Shown one piece after another: positions 8,101 through 16,737 of a stretch of 47,043 nt of DNA. This DNA comes from Mycobacterium helveticum (GTDB taxonomy: Bacteria; Actinomycetota; Actinomycetes; Mycobacteriales; Mycobacteriaceae), in contig NZ_VMQU01000025.1 of assembly GCF_007714205.1 (NCBI RefSeq), positions 1 to 47,043 of the forward strand. Direction: 5' to 3'. A model generated the notes under the pieces. The model was not told the DNA's origin, did no database searches, and worked only from the letters and a program-made list of their open reading frames with translations. How positions within the stretch are numbered: the stretch's first letter is position 1; every line of letters starts with the position of its first letter. A program made the translations under genes and the position numbers.

Positions 8101-9624
8101 ATGCGCACGATGCAGGGACGCACCGACCACGTCGTCGTCGTCGGTGCCGGATTCGCCGGGCTGTCCGCGGCGATGCACCTGGCCGGGCGGGGCCGCGAGG
8201 TCACGGTCGTCGAACAACAGCCCTGGCCCGGCGGGCGGGCCGGCCGGCGCGACGTCGCCGGCTACCGGATCGACACCGGGCCGACGGTGCTCACGATGCC
8301 CGACATCATCGACGAGGTCTTCGCGGCCGTCGGCGCAAACCGTGCGGACCGGCTCGATCTGCTGCCGGTGGAGCCGGCGTACCGGGCGATGTTCGCCGAC
8401 GGCGCCGCCATCGACGTGCACACCGACGCCGACCGCATGACCGCCGCGGTGCAAGAGTTCGCCGGACCGCAACAGGCGGCGGGCTACCGGCGCCTGCGGG
8501 ACTGGCTGGAGCGGCTGTACCGCACGGAGTTCGACGGCTTCATCTCCTCGAACTTCGACTCCCCGCTGTCGCTGCTGAACGGCCACCTGGCCCAACTCGC
8601 GGCGATCGGCGGGTTCCGCCGGTGGGACACCATGGTCAAGCGCTACATCAGCGATCCGCGGCTGCGGCGGGTGTTCACCTTCCAGTCGCTCTACGCCGGG
8701 GTCGCGCCGCAACAGGCCCTGGCGGTCTATGCGGTGATCGCCTACATGGACACGGTCGCGGGGGTGTTCTTCCCCCGCGGCGGGGTGCGGGCCCTGCCCG
8801 ACGCGCTGGCCGCGGCGGCCGCCGACGCCGGGGTGCGGTTCCGCTACGGCGCGGCCGTCACCGCGCTGGACCGCACCGGGGACCGGATCACCGCGGTCCA
8901 CACCGCGCGGGGCGAACGCATCGCCTGCGACGCGGTGGTGCTGACCACCGAGTTGCCGCAGACCTACGCATTGCTGGGCCGGCGGCCGCGCCGGCCGCTC
9001 GGGCTGCGCGCCGCGCCGTCGGCGGTGGTGCTGCACGTCGGCTGCCGCGCCGCCCCCGCACCGCCCCCGGCACACCACACCATCCTGTTCGGCAACGCCT
9101 GGGAGCAGACCTTCACCGACATCATCCGCGACGGCCGGCTCATGACGGACCCGTCGCTGCTGGTCACCCGCCCCACGGCCGGCGACCCCGGCCTGGCCCC
9201 CGAGGGCCGCGACCTGCTCTTCGTGCTGGCGCCGGCCCCGAACCTGGAGCGCGGCGGTGTCGACTGGTCGGCGGCCGGCGACTCGTATGCGGATGCCCTG
9301 CTCGACATCGTGCAGGACAGGCTGCTGCCCGGCCTGCGCGAGGACGCCGAACTGCTGCACGTCGACACCCCCGCCGACTGGGCGCGCCAGGGCATGGCGG
9401 CCGGCACCCCCTTCGCCCTGGCCCACACGTTCGCGCAGACCGGGCCGTTCCGGCCGGCCAACACCGTGCGCGGCATCGCGAACGCGGTGCTGGCCGGGTC
9501 GTCGACCGTGCCCGGCGTAGGGGTGCCCACTACGCTGATCTCGGGGCGGCTGGCCGCCGACCGCATCACCGGCACCTGGGGGCGGCCGGCGAAACGTTTC
9601 GACCTGAAAGCGCCGCAACCATGA
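8101..9624 (+). CDS. crtI: Phytoene desaturase
   Basis: 507-residue FAD-dependent amine-oxidase-fold protein of the CrtI family, which desaturates phytoene to lycopene. The dinucleotide-binding motif VVVVGAGFAGLSAA lies at residues 12-25, followed by EQQPWPGGRAG. The C-terminal family signature is seen around GVGVPTTLISGRLAADRI. ATG 8101 has GAGAGG nine bases upstream. The stop overlaps the crtB start (ATGA, 9621-9624). Position between crtE and crtB is the usual mycobacterial order and supports the phytoene rather than a later-step desaturase. Confidence 0.92.
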   Translation: MRTMQGRTDHVVVVGAGFAGLSAAMHLAGRGREVTVVEQQPWPGGRAGRRDVAGYRIDTGPTVLTMPDIIDEVFAAVGANRADRLDLLPVEPAYRAMFADGAAIDVHTDADRMTAAVQEFAGPQQAAGYRRLRDWLERLYRTEFDGFISSNFDSPLSLLNGHLAQLAAIGGFRRWDTMVKRYISDPRLRRVFTFQSLYAGVAPQQALAVYAVIAYMDTVAGVFFPRGGVRALPDALAAAAADAGVRFRYGAAVTALDRTGDRITAVHTARGERIACDAVVLTTELPQTYALLGRRPRRPLGLRAAPSAVVLHVGCRAAPAPPPAHHTILFGNAWEQTFTDIIRDGRLMTDPSLLVTRPTAGDPGLAPEGRDLLFVLAPAPNLERGGVDWSAAGDSYADALLDIVQDRLLPGLREDAELLHVDTPADWARQGMAAGTPFALAHTFAQTGPFRPANTVRGIANAVLAGSSTVPGVGVPTTLISGRLAADRITGTWGRPAKRFDLKAPQP

Positions 9625-10574
9625 TCCGCACCGAACTCGACGCCGCCGGGATCACGGACCCTGCGCTGCGCGCGGCCTACCGCCGCTGCCGCCAGATCGC
9701 GGCCGAACACGGCCGCACCTACTTTCTGGCCACCCGGCTGCTCGCCCCGGACCAGCGCCCGGCCGTGCACGCGCTCTACGGCTTCGCCCGCCACGCCGAC
9801 GACATCCTCGACGACCTCGATCCGGCCCTCGACGTCCCCGCGCGCGCCGACCGGCTGCAGCGGCTCTCCGACCGGTTCTTCGCCGGCGGCGACCATCGCG
9901 ACGAACCCGTGCTGGCCGCGGCCGACGACACCGGGCGCCGCTACGGGATTCCCGCGGACCTGTTCGAGGACTTTCTCGCCTCGATGCGCATGGACCTGAC
10001 GATCACCGACTATCCCGACCGGGCCGCCCTGAACCACTACATGCGCGGCTCGGCGGAAGTCATCGGGCTGCAGATGCTTCCGGTGCTCGGCACGGTGGTG
10101 CCCACCGACGACGCCGCCCCGTACGCCGCCGCGCTGGGCCGCGCCTTCCAGCTCACCAACTTCCTGCGCGACGTCGACGAGGACCTGCGGCGCGGACGCG
10201 TCTACCTGCCCGCCGACGAGCTCGCCGCCCACGGCGTCGACCGGGAACTGCTCATGTGGTGTCACGATCACCAGTGCACCGACGCGCGGGTGCGCGCGGC
10301 GTTGGCGGCGCAGCACGACGTCACCCGCGACATCTACCGGTTCGCGGCCGACGGCATCGCGATGCTGCAGCCGCGTTCGCGGCCCTGCGTCACCACCGCA
10401 CTGACGCTGTACTCTGAGATACTCGATTGCATTGAAAGCAGTGACTTCTCGGTGTTCGGCCGGCGCGCCACCGTCGGCACCACGCGACGGCTCCAGGTCG
10501 CGGGCGGGGGTCTGCTGCGCTCGTGGCGCGCCCGGTTGGCCCGCCCCGAGTACCGGAAGTCCGGCGCGGCATGA
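9621..10574 (+). CDS. crtB: Phytoene synthase
   Basis: 317-residue squalene/phytoene synthase that condenses two GGPP molecules into phytoene. The first aspartate-rich motif DDILDD is near residue 60, and the second, NFLRDVDEDLRRGRVYLP, near residue 180. ATG 9621 is coupled to the crtI stop by a four-base overlap, and its own stop overlaps crtYc in the same way (10571-10574). Length and motifs are normal. Confidence 0.93.
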   Translation: MIRTELDAAGITDPALRAAYRRCRQIAAEHGRTYFLATRLLAPDQRPAVHALYGFARHADDILDDLDPALDVPARADRLQRLSDRFFAGGDHRDEPVLAAADDTGRRYGIPADLFEDFLASMRMDLTITDYPDRAALNHYMRGSAEVIGLQMLPVLGTVVPTDDAAPYAAALGRAFQLTNFLRDVDEDLRRGRVYLPADELAAHGVDRELLMWCHDHQCTDARVRAALAAQHDVTRDIYRFAADGIAMLQPRSRPCVTTALTLYSEILDCIESSDFSVFGRRATVGTTRRLQVAGGGLLRSWRARLARPEYRKSGAA

Positions 10575-10894
10575 GCGACGGCTGGCAGTACCTGGTGGTG
10601 CTGGGTCTGTGCCTGGCGATCACGGCGCCGCTGGAGTTCTTCGGCGCCGGCGTCTACCGGCAGCCCTGGCGGGTCGTGCGCGCGGTGGCCCCGGTCGCCG
10701 CGGTGTTCCTGGTCTGGGATGCTGTCGCGATCGCCGCCGGCGTGTGGACGTACAACGGCCGCTACATCAGCGGCGTCCACCTCCCGTTTCGGGTGCCCCT
10801 GGAGGAGGCGCTGTTCTTCGTGGTGATCCCGCTGTGCGCGTTGCTGACCTACAACGCGGTCACCACCATCCTCGACCGGGGCCGGCGCCGGTGA
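10571..10894 (+). CDS. crtYc: Lycopene beta-cyclase subunit c
   Basis: 107-residue membrane protein with three hydrophobic segments and the lycopene cyclase domain signature FRVPLEEALFFVVIP, with its conserved acidic pair. Actinobacterial lycopene cyclases are heterodimers of two such small proteins, converting lycopene ends to beta rings. ATG 10571 overlaps the crtB stop. The adjacent crtYd provides the partner subunit. Confidence 0.9.
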   Translation: MSDGWQYLVVLGLCLAITAPLEFFGAGVYRQPWRVVRAVAPVAAVFLVWDAVAIAAGVWTYNGRYISGVHLPFRVPLEEALFFVVIPLCALLTYNAVTTILDRGRRR

Positions 10895-10904
10895 CGGGGC
10901 GCCG

Positions 10905-11216
10905 ATGACAGGGTTGGGCTACACCGTGCCGGCCGTGGTGGCCGTGGTCCTCGTCGTGGCGCTGGAGTTCGGGCTGCTGCACACCGGCCTCTTCCGGCGG
11001 CCCGCCTACTGGTTGTCGATGCTGATCGTGCTGGGCTTCCAGGTGCCGGTCGACGGCTGGCTGACCAAGCACAGCGCACCGATCGTGATCTACGACCAGC
11101 GCCAGACCAGCGGCGTGCGGTTCCCGTTCGACATCCCGGTCGAGGATTTCCTGTTCGGCTTCGCGCTCGTCACCGCGGTCCTGCTGCTGTGGGAGGGCCG
11201 ACGTGCGCGTCGATAG
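10905..11216 (+). CDS. crtYd: Lycopene beta-cyclase subunit d
   Basis: 103-residue integral membrane protein, second half of the heterodimeric lycopene cyclase. The signature FPFDIPVEDFLFGFALV parallels the PLEEALFF motif of CrtYc. Three hydrophobic helices are visible. It starts ten bases after the crtYc stop and overlaps the following methyltransferase start by 14 bases, so all are cotranscribed. Confidence 0.9.
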   Translation: MTGLGYTVPAVVAVVLVVALEFGLLHTGLFRRPAYWLSMLIVLGFQVPVDGWLTKHSAPIVIYDQRQTSGVRFPFDIPVEDFLFGFALVTAVLLLWEGRRARR

Positions 11217-11949
11217 GGCGGGCCTGCCGCGCGGCGAGGTGCCCGGCGCCTTCGACGTCGGCGCGGCCGCCTACGACCGGCTGGTCGGCGCCAACCCGGG
11301 CTACCACGCCAACCTGCGGCGGTCGGCGGACCGCATGCGAATCCCCGGCCGCGGCAAAGGTTTACGGCTGCTGGACGCGGGCTGCGGCACCGGCGCCTCG
11401 ACGGCCGCGCTGCTGGCGGTGGCCCCCGAGGCCGAGATCGTCGCCGTGGACGCCGCGGGCGGCATGCTGGAGGCGGCGCGGGCCAAGCCGTGGCCGCCGT
11501 CGGTGCGGTTCGTGCACTCGCGCATCGAAGATCTCGCCGAGCGCGGCGGCGACGTCCAGGGGCCGTTCGACGGCATCCTGGCCGCCTACCTGCTGCGCAA
11601 TCTCGCCGACCCGGACGGGCAGCTGCGGGCGTTCCGGGCCCTGCTGCGCCCGGGCGGGAGCCTGGCCGTGCACGAGTACTCGGTGCGCGACTCGCGGGCC
11701 GCGACCCGGATCTGGCACGCCGTATGCTGGGGCATCATCATCCCCTCCGGCTGGTGGCGGACCCGCGACACCACGCTGTACCGGCATCTGTGGCGCAGCG
11801 TGCTGGCCTTCGACGGCGCCGCGCGCTTGCGGCGCCGGATGCTCGACGCCGGGCTCACCGACGTGCACAGTGAGACCATGCCGGGTTGGGAACGCGACAT
11901 CGTGCACACCTTCCTGGGATACGCGCCAACGGAGGAGGCCAAGCAATGA
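11203..11949 (+). CDS. Class I SAM methyltransferase in the carotenoid operon
   Basis: 248-residue UbiE/Coq5-like methyltransferase. The SAM motif LLDAGCGTGAST lies near residue 64, followed by AVDAAGGMLE and a post-motif LRPGGSLAVHEYS. GTG 11203 lies within the end of crtYd and its stop forms ATGA with crtU, so it is translationally coupled on both sides. Its substrate cannot be read from sequence. Within this operon it could methylate a carotenoid end group or hydroxyl, or act on a quinone-like compound; the carotenoid role is inference from position. Confidence 0.82.
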   Translation: MRVDRAGLPRGEVPGAFDVGAAAYDRLVGANPGYHANLRRSADRMRIPGRGKGLRLLDAGCGTGASTAALLAVAPEAEIVAVDAAGGMLEAARAKPWPPSVRFVHSRIEDLAERGGDVQGPFDGILAAYLLRNLADPDGQLRAFRALLRPGGSLAVHEYSVRDSRAATRIWHAVCWGIIIPSGWWRTRDTTLYRHLWRSVLAFDGAARLRRRMLDAGLTDVHSETMPGWERDIVHTFLGYAPTEEAKQ

Positions 11950-13466
11950 CCGACCGCCGCCGCCAGATCCACCCCGCACGGCCCGGGCTGCCGGACGCGA
12001 GCGGGCTGGGGTCGCGGCCACGCGCCGTCGTCGTGGGCGCGGGCATCGCCGGGCTGGCGGCCGCCACCGGGCTGGCCGAACGGGGCGTCGCCGTGGACCT
12101 CGTGGAGCGCCAGCAGTACCTGGGCGGCCGCGTCGGCGGCTGGACCGAACACGACGGCGAGGGCGCCCCCTTGCCGATGAACCGCGGATTCCACGCCTTC
12201 TTCCGCCAGTACTACAACCTGCGGGCCCTGCTGCGCCGCGTCGACCCGAAGCTGCGCATGCTCGCCGCCGTCGAGGACTATCCCCTCATCGACGGCGCCG
12301 GCCGGCGCGACACCTTCCGCGGGCTGCCGCAAACCCCTCCGTGGAACGCGCTGGCGTTCGCGTTGCGCAGCCCGACGTTCCGGCTCGCCGACCTGGCGCG
12401 CCTCGACATGCGCGCGGCCGCGCCGCTGGCGGCGGTGTCGGTGCCCGAGATCTACCAGCGGCTCGACCACGTCGACGCCGACACCTTCCTGAAGGACATC
12501 AACTTCCCCGAGTCGGCGCGTCACCTCGCGTTCGAGGTGTTCTCGCGCAGCTTCTTCGCCGAACCGGCACAGCTGTCGGCCGCCGAGCTGGCGACGATGT
12601 TCCACATTTACTTCCTGGGCTCCAGCGAGGGCCTGATCTTCGACGTGGCGACCGCGAACTTCGATGCCGGCCTGTGGGATCCGTTGGCCGCGCACCTGGG
12701 CGACCTGGGTGTCCGGGTGCACCTGGGCACCCAGGTCTCGGGTGTGGATCCCGTTGCGGCCGAAGGGTTCACCGTGCACACCGACGCCAGCGAGCGACTC
12801 GACGCCGATGCCGTGGTGCTGGCCCTGGACGTGGACGGCCTGCGGCACGTCGTGGACGCCTCGCCGGGCCTCGGCGACGAGCCGTGGCGCTCCCGCGTCA
12901 GCGGCCTGCGCACGGCACCGCCGTTCGTGGTGCACCGACTGTGGCTGGACCGGCCCGTCGGCGCCGATCGCCCCGCCTTCCTCGGCACCGCCGGTCACGA
13001 GCCGCTCGACAACATCAGCGTGCTGGAGCGCTACGAACGCGAGGCCGCCGACTGGGCCCGCCGCAACCGCGGGTCCGTCGTCGAACTGCACTCGTACGCG
13101 GCACGCTCGGAGTCCACGGCCGGCGCCATGGCGCAGCTGCACGCCCTCTATCCCGAGACCGCGGCGGCGCGGGTGCGCCACGAGCGCGTCCTGAGGCGCA
13201 ACGACTGCCCGCTGTTCGCGCCGGGCACCTACCAGTGCCGGCCGGCGGTGGTGACGCCGCAGCCGGGGCTGGTGCTGGCCGGTGACGGCATCCGCGTCGA
13301 CCTGCCGGTGGCGCTGATGGAACGGGCGGCCACCACCGGCTGGCTGGCCGCCAACCACCTGCTGGGACGGTGGGGGCTCGCCGGTCACCGGCTGTGCACG
13401 GTGCCCACCCGCGGACGATCGGCGGTGTTGCGTTCGCTGGCCGCCGGCCGGGGGCGCCGACCGTGA
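11946..13466 (+). CDS. crtU: FAD-dependent beta-carotene desaturase/methyltransferase (isorenieratene synthase type)
   Basis: 506-residue FAD protein with the nucleotide-binding motif AVVVGAGIAGLAAATGL around residues 26-42 and the diagnostic stretch NRGFHAFFRQYYNLRALLRR, which I associate with CrtU/CruE enzymes rather than CrtI. CrtU converts beta rings to aromatic rings by desaturation with methyl migration, giving beta-isorenieratene and isorenieratene. The ATG at 11946 overlaps the methyltransferase stop; its own stop overlaps the Rieske gene (GTGA, 13463-13466). Presence of this gene with CrtYc/CrtYd predicts an aromatic carotenoid end product. Confidence 0.83.
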   Translation: MTDRRRQIHPARPGLPDASGLGSRPRAVVVGAGIAGLAAATGLAERGVAVDLVERQQYLGGRVGGWTEHDGEGAPLPMNRGFHAFFRQYYNLRALLRRVDPKLRMLAAVEDYPLIDGAGRRDTFRGLPQTPPWNALAFALRSPTFRLADLARLDMRAAAPLAAVSVPEIYQRLDHVDADTFLKDINFPESARHLAFEVFSRSFFAEPAQLSAAELATMFHIYFLGSSEGLIFDVATANFDAGLWDPLAAHLGDLGVRVHLGTQVSGVDPVAAEGFTVHTDASERLDADAVVLALDVDGLRHVVDASPGLGDEPWRSRVSGLRTAPPFVVHRLWLDRPVGADRPAFLGTAGHEPLDNISVLERYEREAADWARRNRGSVVELHSYAARSESTAGAMAQLHALYPETAAARVRHERVLRRNDCPLFAPGTYQCRPAVVTPQPGLVLAGDGIRVDLPVALMERAATTGWLAANHLLGRWGLAGHRLCTVPTRGRSAVLRSLAAGRGRRP

Positions 13467-14461
13467 GCGCCGCCGACCTCCTGCGTGGGCGCTGGCCCAA
13501 AGACTGGCCGCTGCAGATGGTTCCGCGGGTGGCGTGGACGGCGCAGCGGCCGACCTACCGCGAGGCCCGGCGGGCCGTCATCGACGCCGCGTTGCGGCGT
13601 GCGCAACGCAGGCCGACCGGCAATTGGTTCGTGTTCGCGGCCAGCCGCGACGTGCGCGCCGGCCGGCCACTGGGCGCGCGTGTCGCCGGGGTGGAGCTCG
13701 TCGCCTGGCGCGACCGGCGGGGCGGGCTGCGGGTCGGTCCCGGCGGCTGCCCGCACCTGGGCGCCGACCTTGCCACCGGAATCGTGCGCGACGGCGTGTT
13801 GTTCTGCCGCTGGCACGGCCTGGCCCTCGACGGCGACGGCTGCGAATTCGGTTGGCGGCCGGTGCCCGCGTACGACGACGGCGTGCTGGCGTGGGTGCGG
13901 CTGGACGCCGTCGGTGGCGAGGCGCCGCTGGACGCGCCGGTGATCCCGGGCAGACCGGACGGCGCCGCGCTGGCGGCCGTCACCCGCGTGGACGGCAGCT
14001 GCGAACCGTGCGACGTCATCGCCAACCGGCTCGACCCGTGGCACGGCGCCTGGTTCCACCCCTATTCGTTCACCCGGCTGGAGGTGCTCACCACCCCGAC
14101 CGACGAGGACGACCGCTTCCTGGTGTCGGTGACCTTCCGGATGGGCCGATTCGGCGTGCCGGTGATCGCGGAATTCACCACCCCGGACGCGCGCACCGTG
14201 CTGATGCGCATCGTCGAGGGCGAGGGAACCGGCAGCGTCGTCGAAACCCACGCCACCCCAACCGGTCCCGGGCCGGACGGGCGGCCCGGTGTCGCGGTGG
14301 TCGAGGCCACCGTGGCGACGTCGCAACGCCCCGGGTTCGCGGTCGCACGCCGCGCCGCCCCGCTGATCACGCCGCTGATGCGCCACGCCGCCGCCCGGCT
14401 GTGGCGCGATGACCTGGTCTACGCCGAACGCCGCTACCGGGTGCGCACGGGCGGCCGATGA
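13463..14461 (+). CDS. Rieske [2Fe-2S] protein (DUF5914 type) of the carotenoid operon
   Basis: 332-residue protein with a complete Rieske cluster-binding pair: CPHLG near residue 95 and CRWHG near residue 115. The C-terminal part lacks an obvious Rieske-oxygenase mononuclear iron site that I can identify, and it fits the DUF5914 family that accompanies crtU in actinobacteria. GTG 13463 is set by the GTGA overlap with crtU, and the stop overlaps DUF2784 (ATGA). Likely role: electron transfer to, or oxidation together with, the CrtU step. Alternatively it is a carotenoid hydroxylase. The coupling argues for a shared reaction. Confidence 0.8.
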   Translation: MSAADLLRGRWPKDWPLQMVPRVAWTAQRPTYREARRAVIDAALRRAQRRPTGNWFVFAASRDVRAGRPLGARVAGVELVAWRDRRGGLRVGPGGCPHLGADLATGIVRDGVLFCRWHGLALDGDGCEFGWRPVPAYDDGVLAWVRLDAVGGEAPLDAPVIPGRPDGAALAAVTRVDGSCEPCDVIANRLDPWHGAWFHPYSFTRLEVLTTPTDEDDRFLVSVTFRMGRFGVPVIAEFTTPDARTVLMRIVEGEGTGSVVETHATPTGPGPDGRPGVAVVEATVATSQRPGFAVARRAAPLITPLMRHAAARLWRDDLVYAERRYRVRTGGR

Positions 14462-14862
14462 AGAACGCGTATGCCGCGGTGGTGGCCGCCACCGTCGGTG
14501 CACACCTCGGGTACCTGATCTACCTGCCCAGCGGCGGCTTCCTGGCGCTGCGCTGGCCGCGCACCCGGTGGCTGCACCTGGTGACCGTCTGCTGGGGCGT
14601 CGGCGTCGCGGCCCTGGGCTGGTCGTGCCCGCTGACGTCGCTGGAACGGTGGGCCCGGGCCCGGGCCGGGATGGATCCGTTGCCCGAAACCGGGTTCATC
14701 GACCGCTACGTCGACGGCGTGTGCTATCCGGTGGGCCGCACCCGAACCGCCCAGGCCCTGGCGTTCGCCGCGGCCGCCGCCTCCTGGGTCGTCGTGGCGG
14801 CGGCGCCGGCCACACCCCGCGACGGCGCCGGGCCGCCCGCGCTTCACGGCGGGCCGCATTAG
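14458..14862 (+). CDS. DUF2784 family membrane protein
   Basis: 134 residues with three or four hydrophobic segments. The family pattern FLALRWPRTRWLHL, then GWSCPLTSLE, then GFIDRYVDGVCYP matches DUF2784. It ends the crt operon, coupled by ATGA to the Rieske gene. The function of the family is unknown. A membrane partner or pigment-assembly role in this operon is conjecture. Confidence 0.75.
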   Translation: MKNAYAAVVAATVGAHLGYLIYLPSGGFLALRWPRTRWLHLVTVCWGVGVAALGWSCPLTSLERWARARAGMDPLPETGFIDRYVDGVCYPVGRTRTAQALAFAAAAASWVVVAAAPATPRDGAGPPALHGGPH

Positions 14863-14916
14863 GTCGTTGGCCCAGTGCGCCGATACCCTGGTACTTCTGA
14901 TGAAGGATGCGGGTAG

Positions 14917-15483
14917 GTGAGCAGGCGGCGCGCGCACGATCCACCGTCCCCACGGGCCGAGCTGGAGAAGTGCCTGTCGGCCGACATGCGGGCGATCACC
15001 GCACAGTCGGACCGGATAGGCCGCCACTTCGCCCGGACCAACGACGTGAACAGCAACGACTTTCACGCACTCCTGCACATCATGGTCTCCGAGACCGCGG
15101 GAAAGCCGCTGACGCTGGCGCAGCTGGGTCAGCGCATGGACGTCTCACCCGCGGCGATCACCTACCTCGTCGACCGGATGATCGAATCGGGTCACATCCG
15201 GCGCGAACCCGACCCGGAGGACCGCCGCAAGTGGCTGCTGCGCTACGAGAACAGCGGCATGAAGCTGGCGCGTGAGTTCTTCACCCCCCTCGGCAAGCAT
15301 CTGTCCTCCGCCCTGGCCGATTTGAGCGACGACGACCTGCGTGCGGCTCATCGGGTCTTCTCCGCGATGATCGACGCGATGTCCAATTTCCAGGACGAGC
15401 TCGTCCCGGAGGCGGCGAGACGGTCAGCCGATGTCGGGCGAGACGCTGCGACCCCGCGGCGGCGGCAGGGCAGCCCGCGGTAG
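14917..15483 (+). CDS. MarR-family transcriptional regulator 1 of the carotenoid locus
   Basis: 188-residue winged-helix regulator. The recognition region is LTLAQLGQRMDVSPAAITYLVDRMIESGHIRREPDPEDRR, with the MarR wing sequence (PEDRRK). GTG 14917 has GAAGGA nine bases upstream. Closely resembles the second MarR at 17778-18287, so the two are probably paralogs. MarR-type CrtR of Corynebacterium glutamicum represses its crt operon and is released by GGPP; a similar role is plausible here. No AT-rich operator like that of crtE is visible before this gene. The 3' end overlaps the convergent glycosyltransferase by 60 bases, and the last 25 residues are low-complexity. Confidence 0.88.
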   Translation: MSRRRAHDPPSPRAELEKCLSADMRAITAQSDRIGRHFARTNDVNSNDFHALLHIMVSETAGKPLTLAQLGQRMDVSPAAITYLVDRMIESGHIRREPDPEDRRKWLLRYENSGMKLAREFFTPLGKHLSSALADLSDDDLRAAHRVFSAMIDAMSNFQDELVPEAARRSADVGRDAATPRRRQGSPR

Positions 15484-16723
15484 CCCGGGCGGAACCCTGT
15501 GCAGCAGGCGCTGTTCGATCAGGTCCGCGCCGCGCGCCACACCCCCGGTCGCGGCGAAGCCGGCGGACACCCGGCGCGCGCCGTCGGCCATCGCGATCGC
15601 CGTGCGCACCGCCTCCCGCAGCCGGGCGGCGGTCAGCCTCTTCGCCGGCAGCCGGACGCCGCAGCCGGCCACCTGCACGCGCCGCGCTACCTCGGCCTGG
15701 TCGCGGGCGAAGGGCACCGCGCAGACGGGGATGCCGCGGTTGAGGGCCTTGACGGTGCTGCCCATGCCCCCGTGGGTGACCGCACAGACCGCGCGGTCAA
15801 GGGCCACACCGTGATTCAGGAACCGGCACACCGTGGCGTTGGGCGGCGCCGGCAGTGCGCACGGCACGCCGGCGGGAAAGGTCGCGACCACGTGAACCGG
15901 CTCGCCGGCCAACGCCTGCAGGGCGATACGGCCGAGCCGGGCGTCGGCCTGGGCTATCGACGAGGTGGTGACCAGCACGATCGGGCGGTCGATGGCGGCC
16001 ATCCAGTCCGGCACGGCCACCGGGGCGGGCTCGAACTCGCAGGCACCGACGAAGTGCACCGCGTCGCCCCAGTCGGGGTGGGGATATTCGAAGGGCTCGC
16101 CGCCGACGGCCAACAGCAGCGGGGCGCGGCGCATCAGCGCGTCCACCGAGTCGACGGCCGGCACACCGACATCCGCGCGGACGGCGTTGAGGCGCGGGCA
16201 TCACCCGGCGGTCGAACAGGTAGGTCACGAACGGCCGCATCGAGGCGTCGCGGACCGCACCGAGGACACCGGGCAGCGGCCGCAGACCGGGGCCGAACGG
16301 CGGAGCGCCGCGCGAGCGCAGGTAAGGGGTGAACGGCGAGAACACCAGCCAGGGCACACCGGCGGCTTCGGCCAGCGACATCGCCCCCCAGCAGTTGGCG
16401 TCGACGATGACCGCGTCGGGCCGTACGCTCTCGATTCCCCGCCGCAGGTCCTCGACCTCGATGACCGCGCGCCGGCACAGGACGTCGATGGTTTCCCGCA
16501 GGACGTCCAAGGCGTTGCGCGCCAGCCAGTCCCGTCCGGCGATGGCCTCGATCCGCGGGTCGACGGCCTCGGTGTGGATGCCGAGCCTGCCCATGGCGTC
16601 GACTTCGGCGGACAGCGTGCGCAGGTGCACCGCGTGGCCGCGGCCGGCCAGCTCGCGCAGCAGGGCGCCCATCGGGTAGAGGTGCCCCAGTGCGGGGGAG
16701 CCGTACGCCAGAATCACCGCCAT
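15424..16723 (-). pseudogene. UGT/MGT-type glycosyltransferase, split by a one-base frameshift
   Basis: Together the two frames encode a GT1-like glycosyltransferase of about 430 residues. The N-terminal half (from ATG 16723, AVILAYGSPALGHLYPMG) runs to FDRRVMP near 16198. The C-terminal half, in another frame, resumes as RLNAVRADVG and contains the donor-binding THGGMGSTVKAL and PFARDQAEVARRV. Removing one C from the CCCG at about 16196-16200 joins them smoothly, so a +1 insertion (or a base error) broke the gene. It lies 14 bases after the IPP isomerase gene in the same operon. An intact version would probably glycosylate a hydroxylated carotenoid, as CrtX does. Read accuracy at this site decides whether it is a real pseudogene. 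Confidence 0.75.
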
Positions 16724-16737
16724 GCGCGCCCCCGCCG

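Noticed and set aside
16150..16250. Programmed frameshift in the glycosyltransferase
   Set aside because: No slippery heptamer, downstream stem or internal Shine-Dalgarno signal stands out; a simple one-base insertion or sequencing error is more economical.
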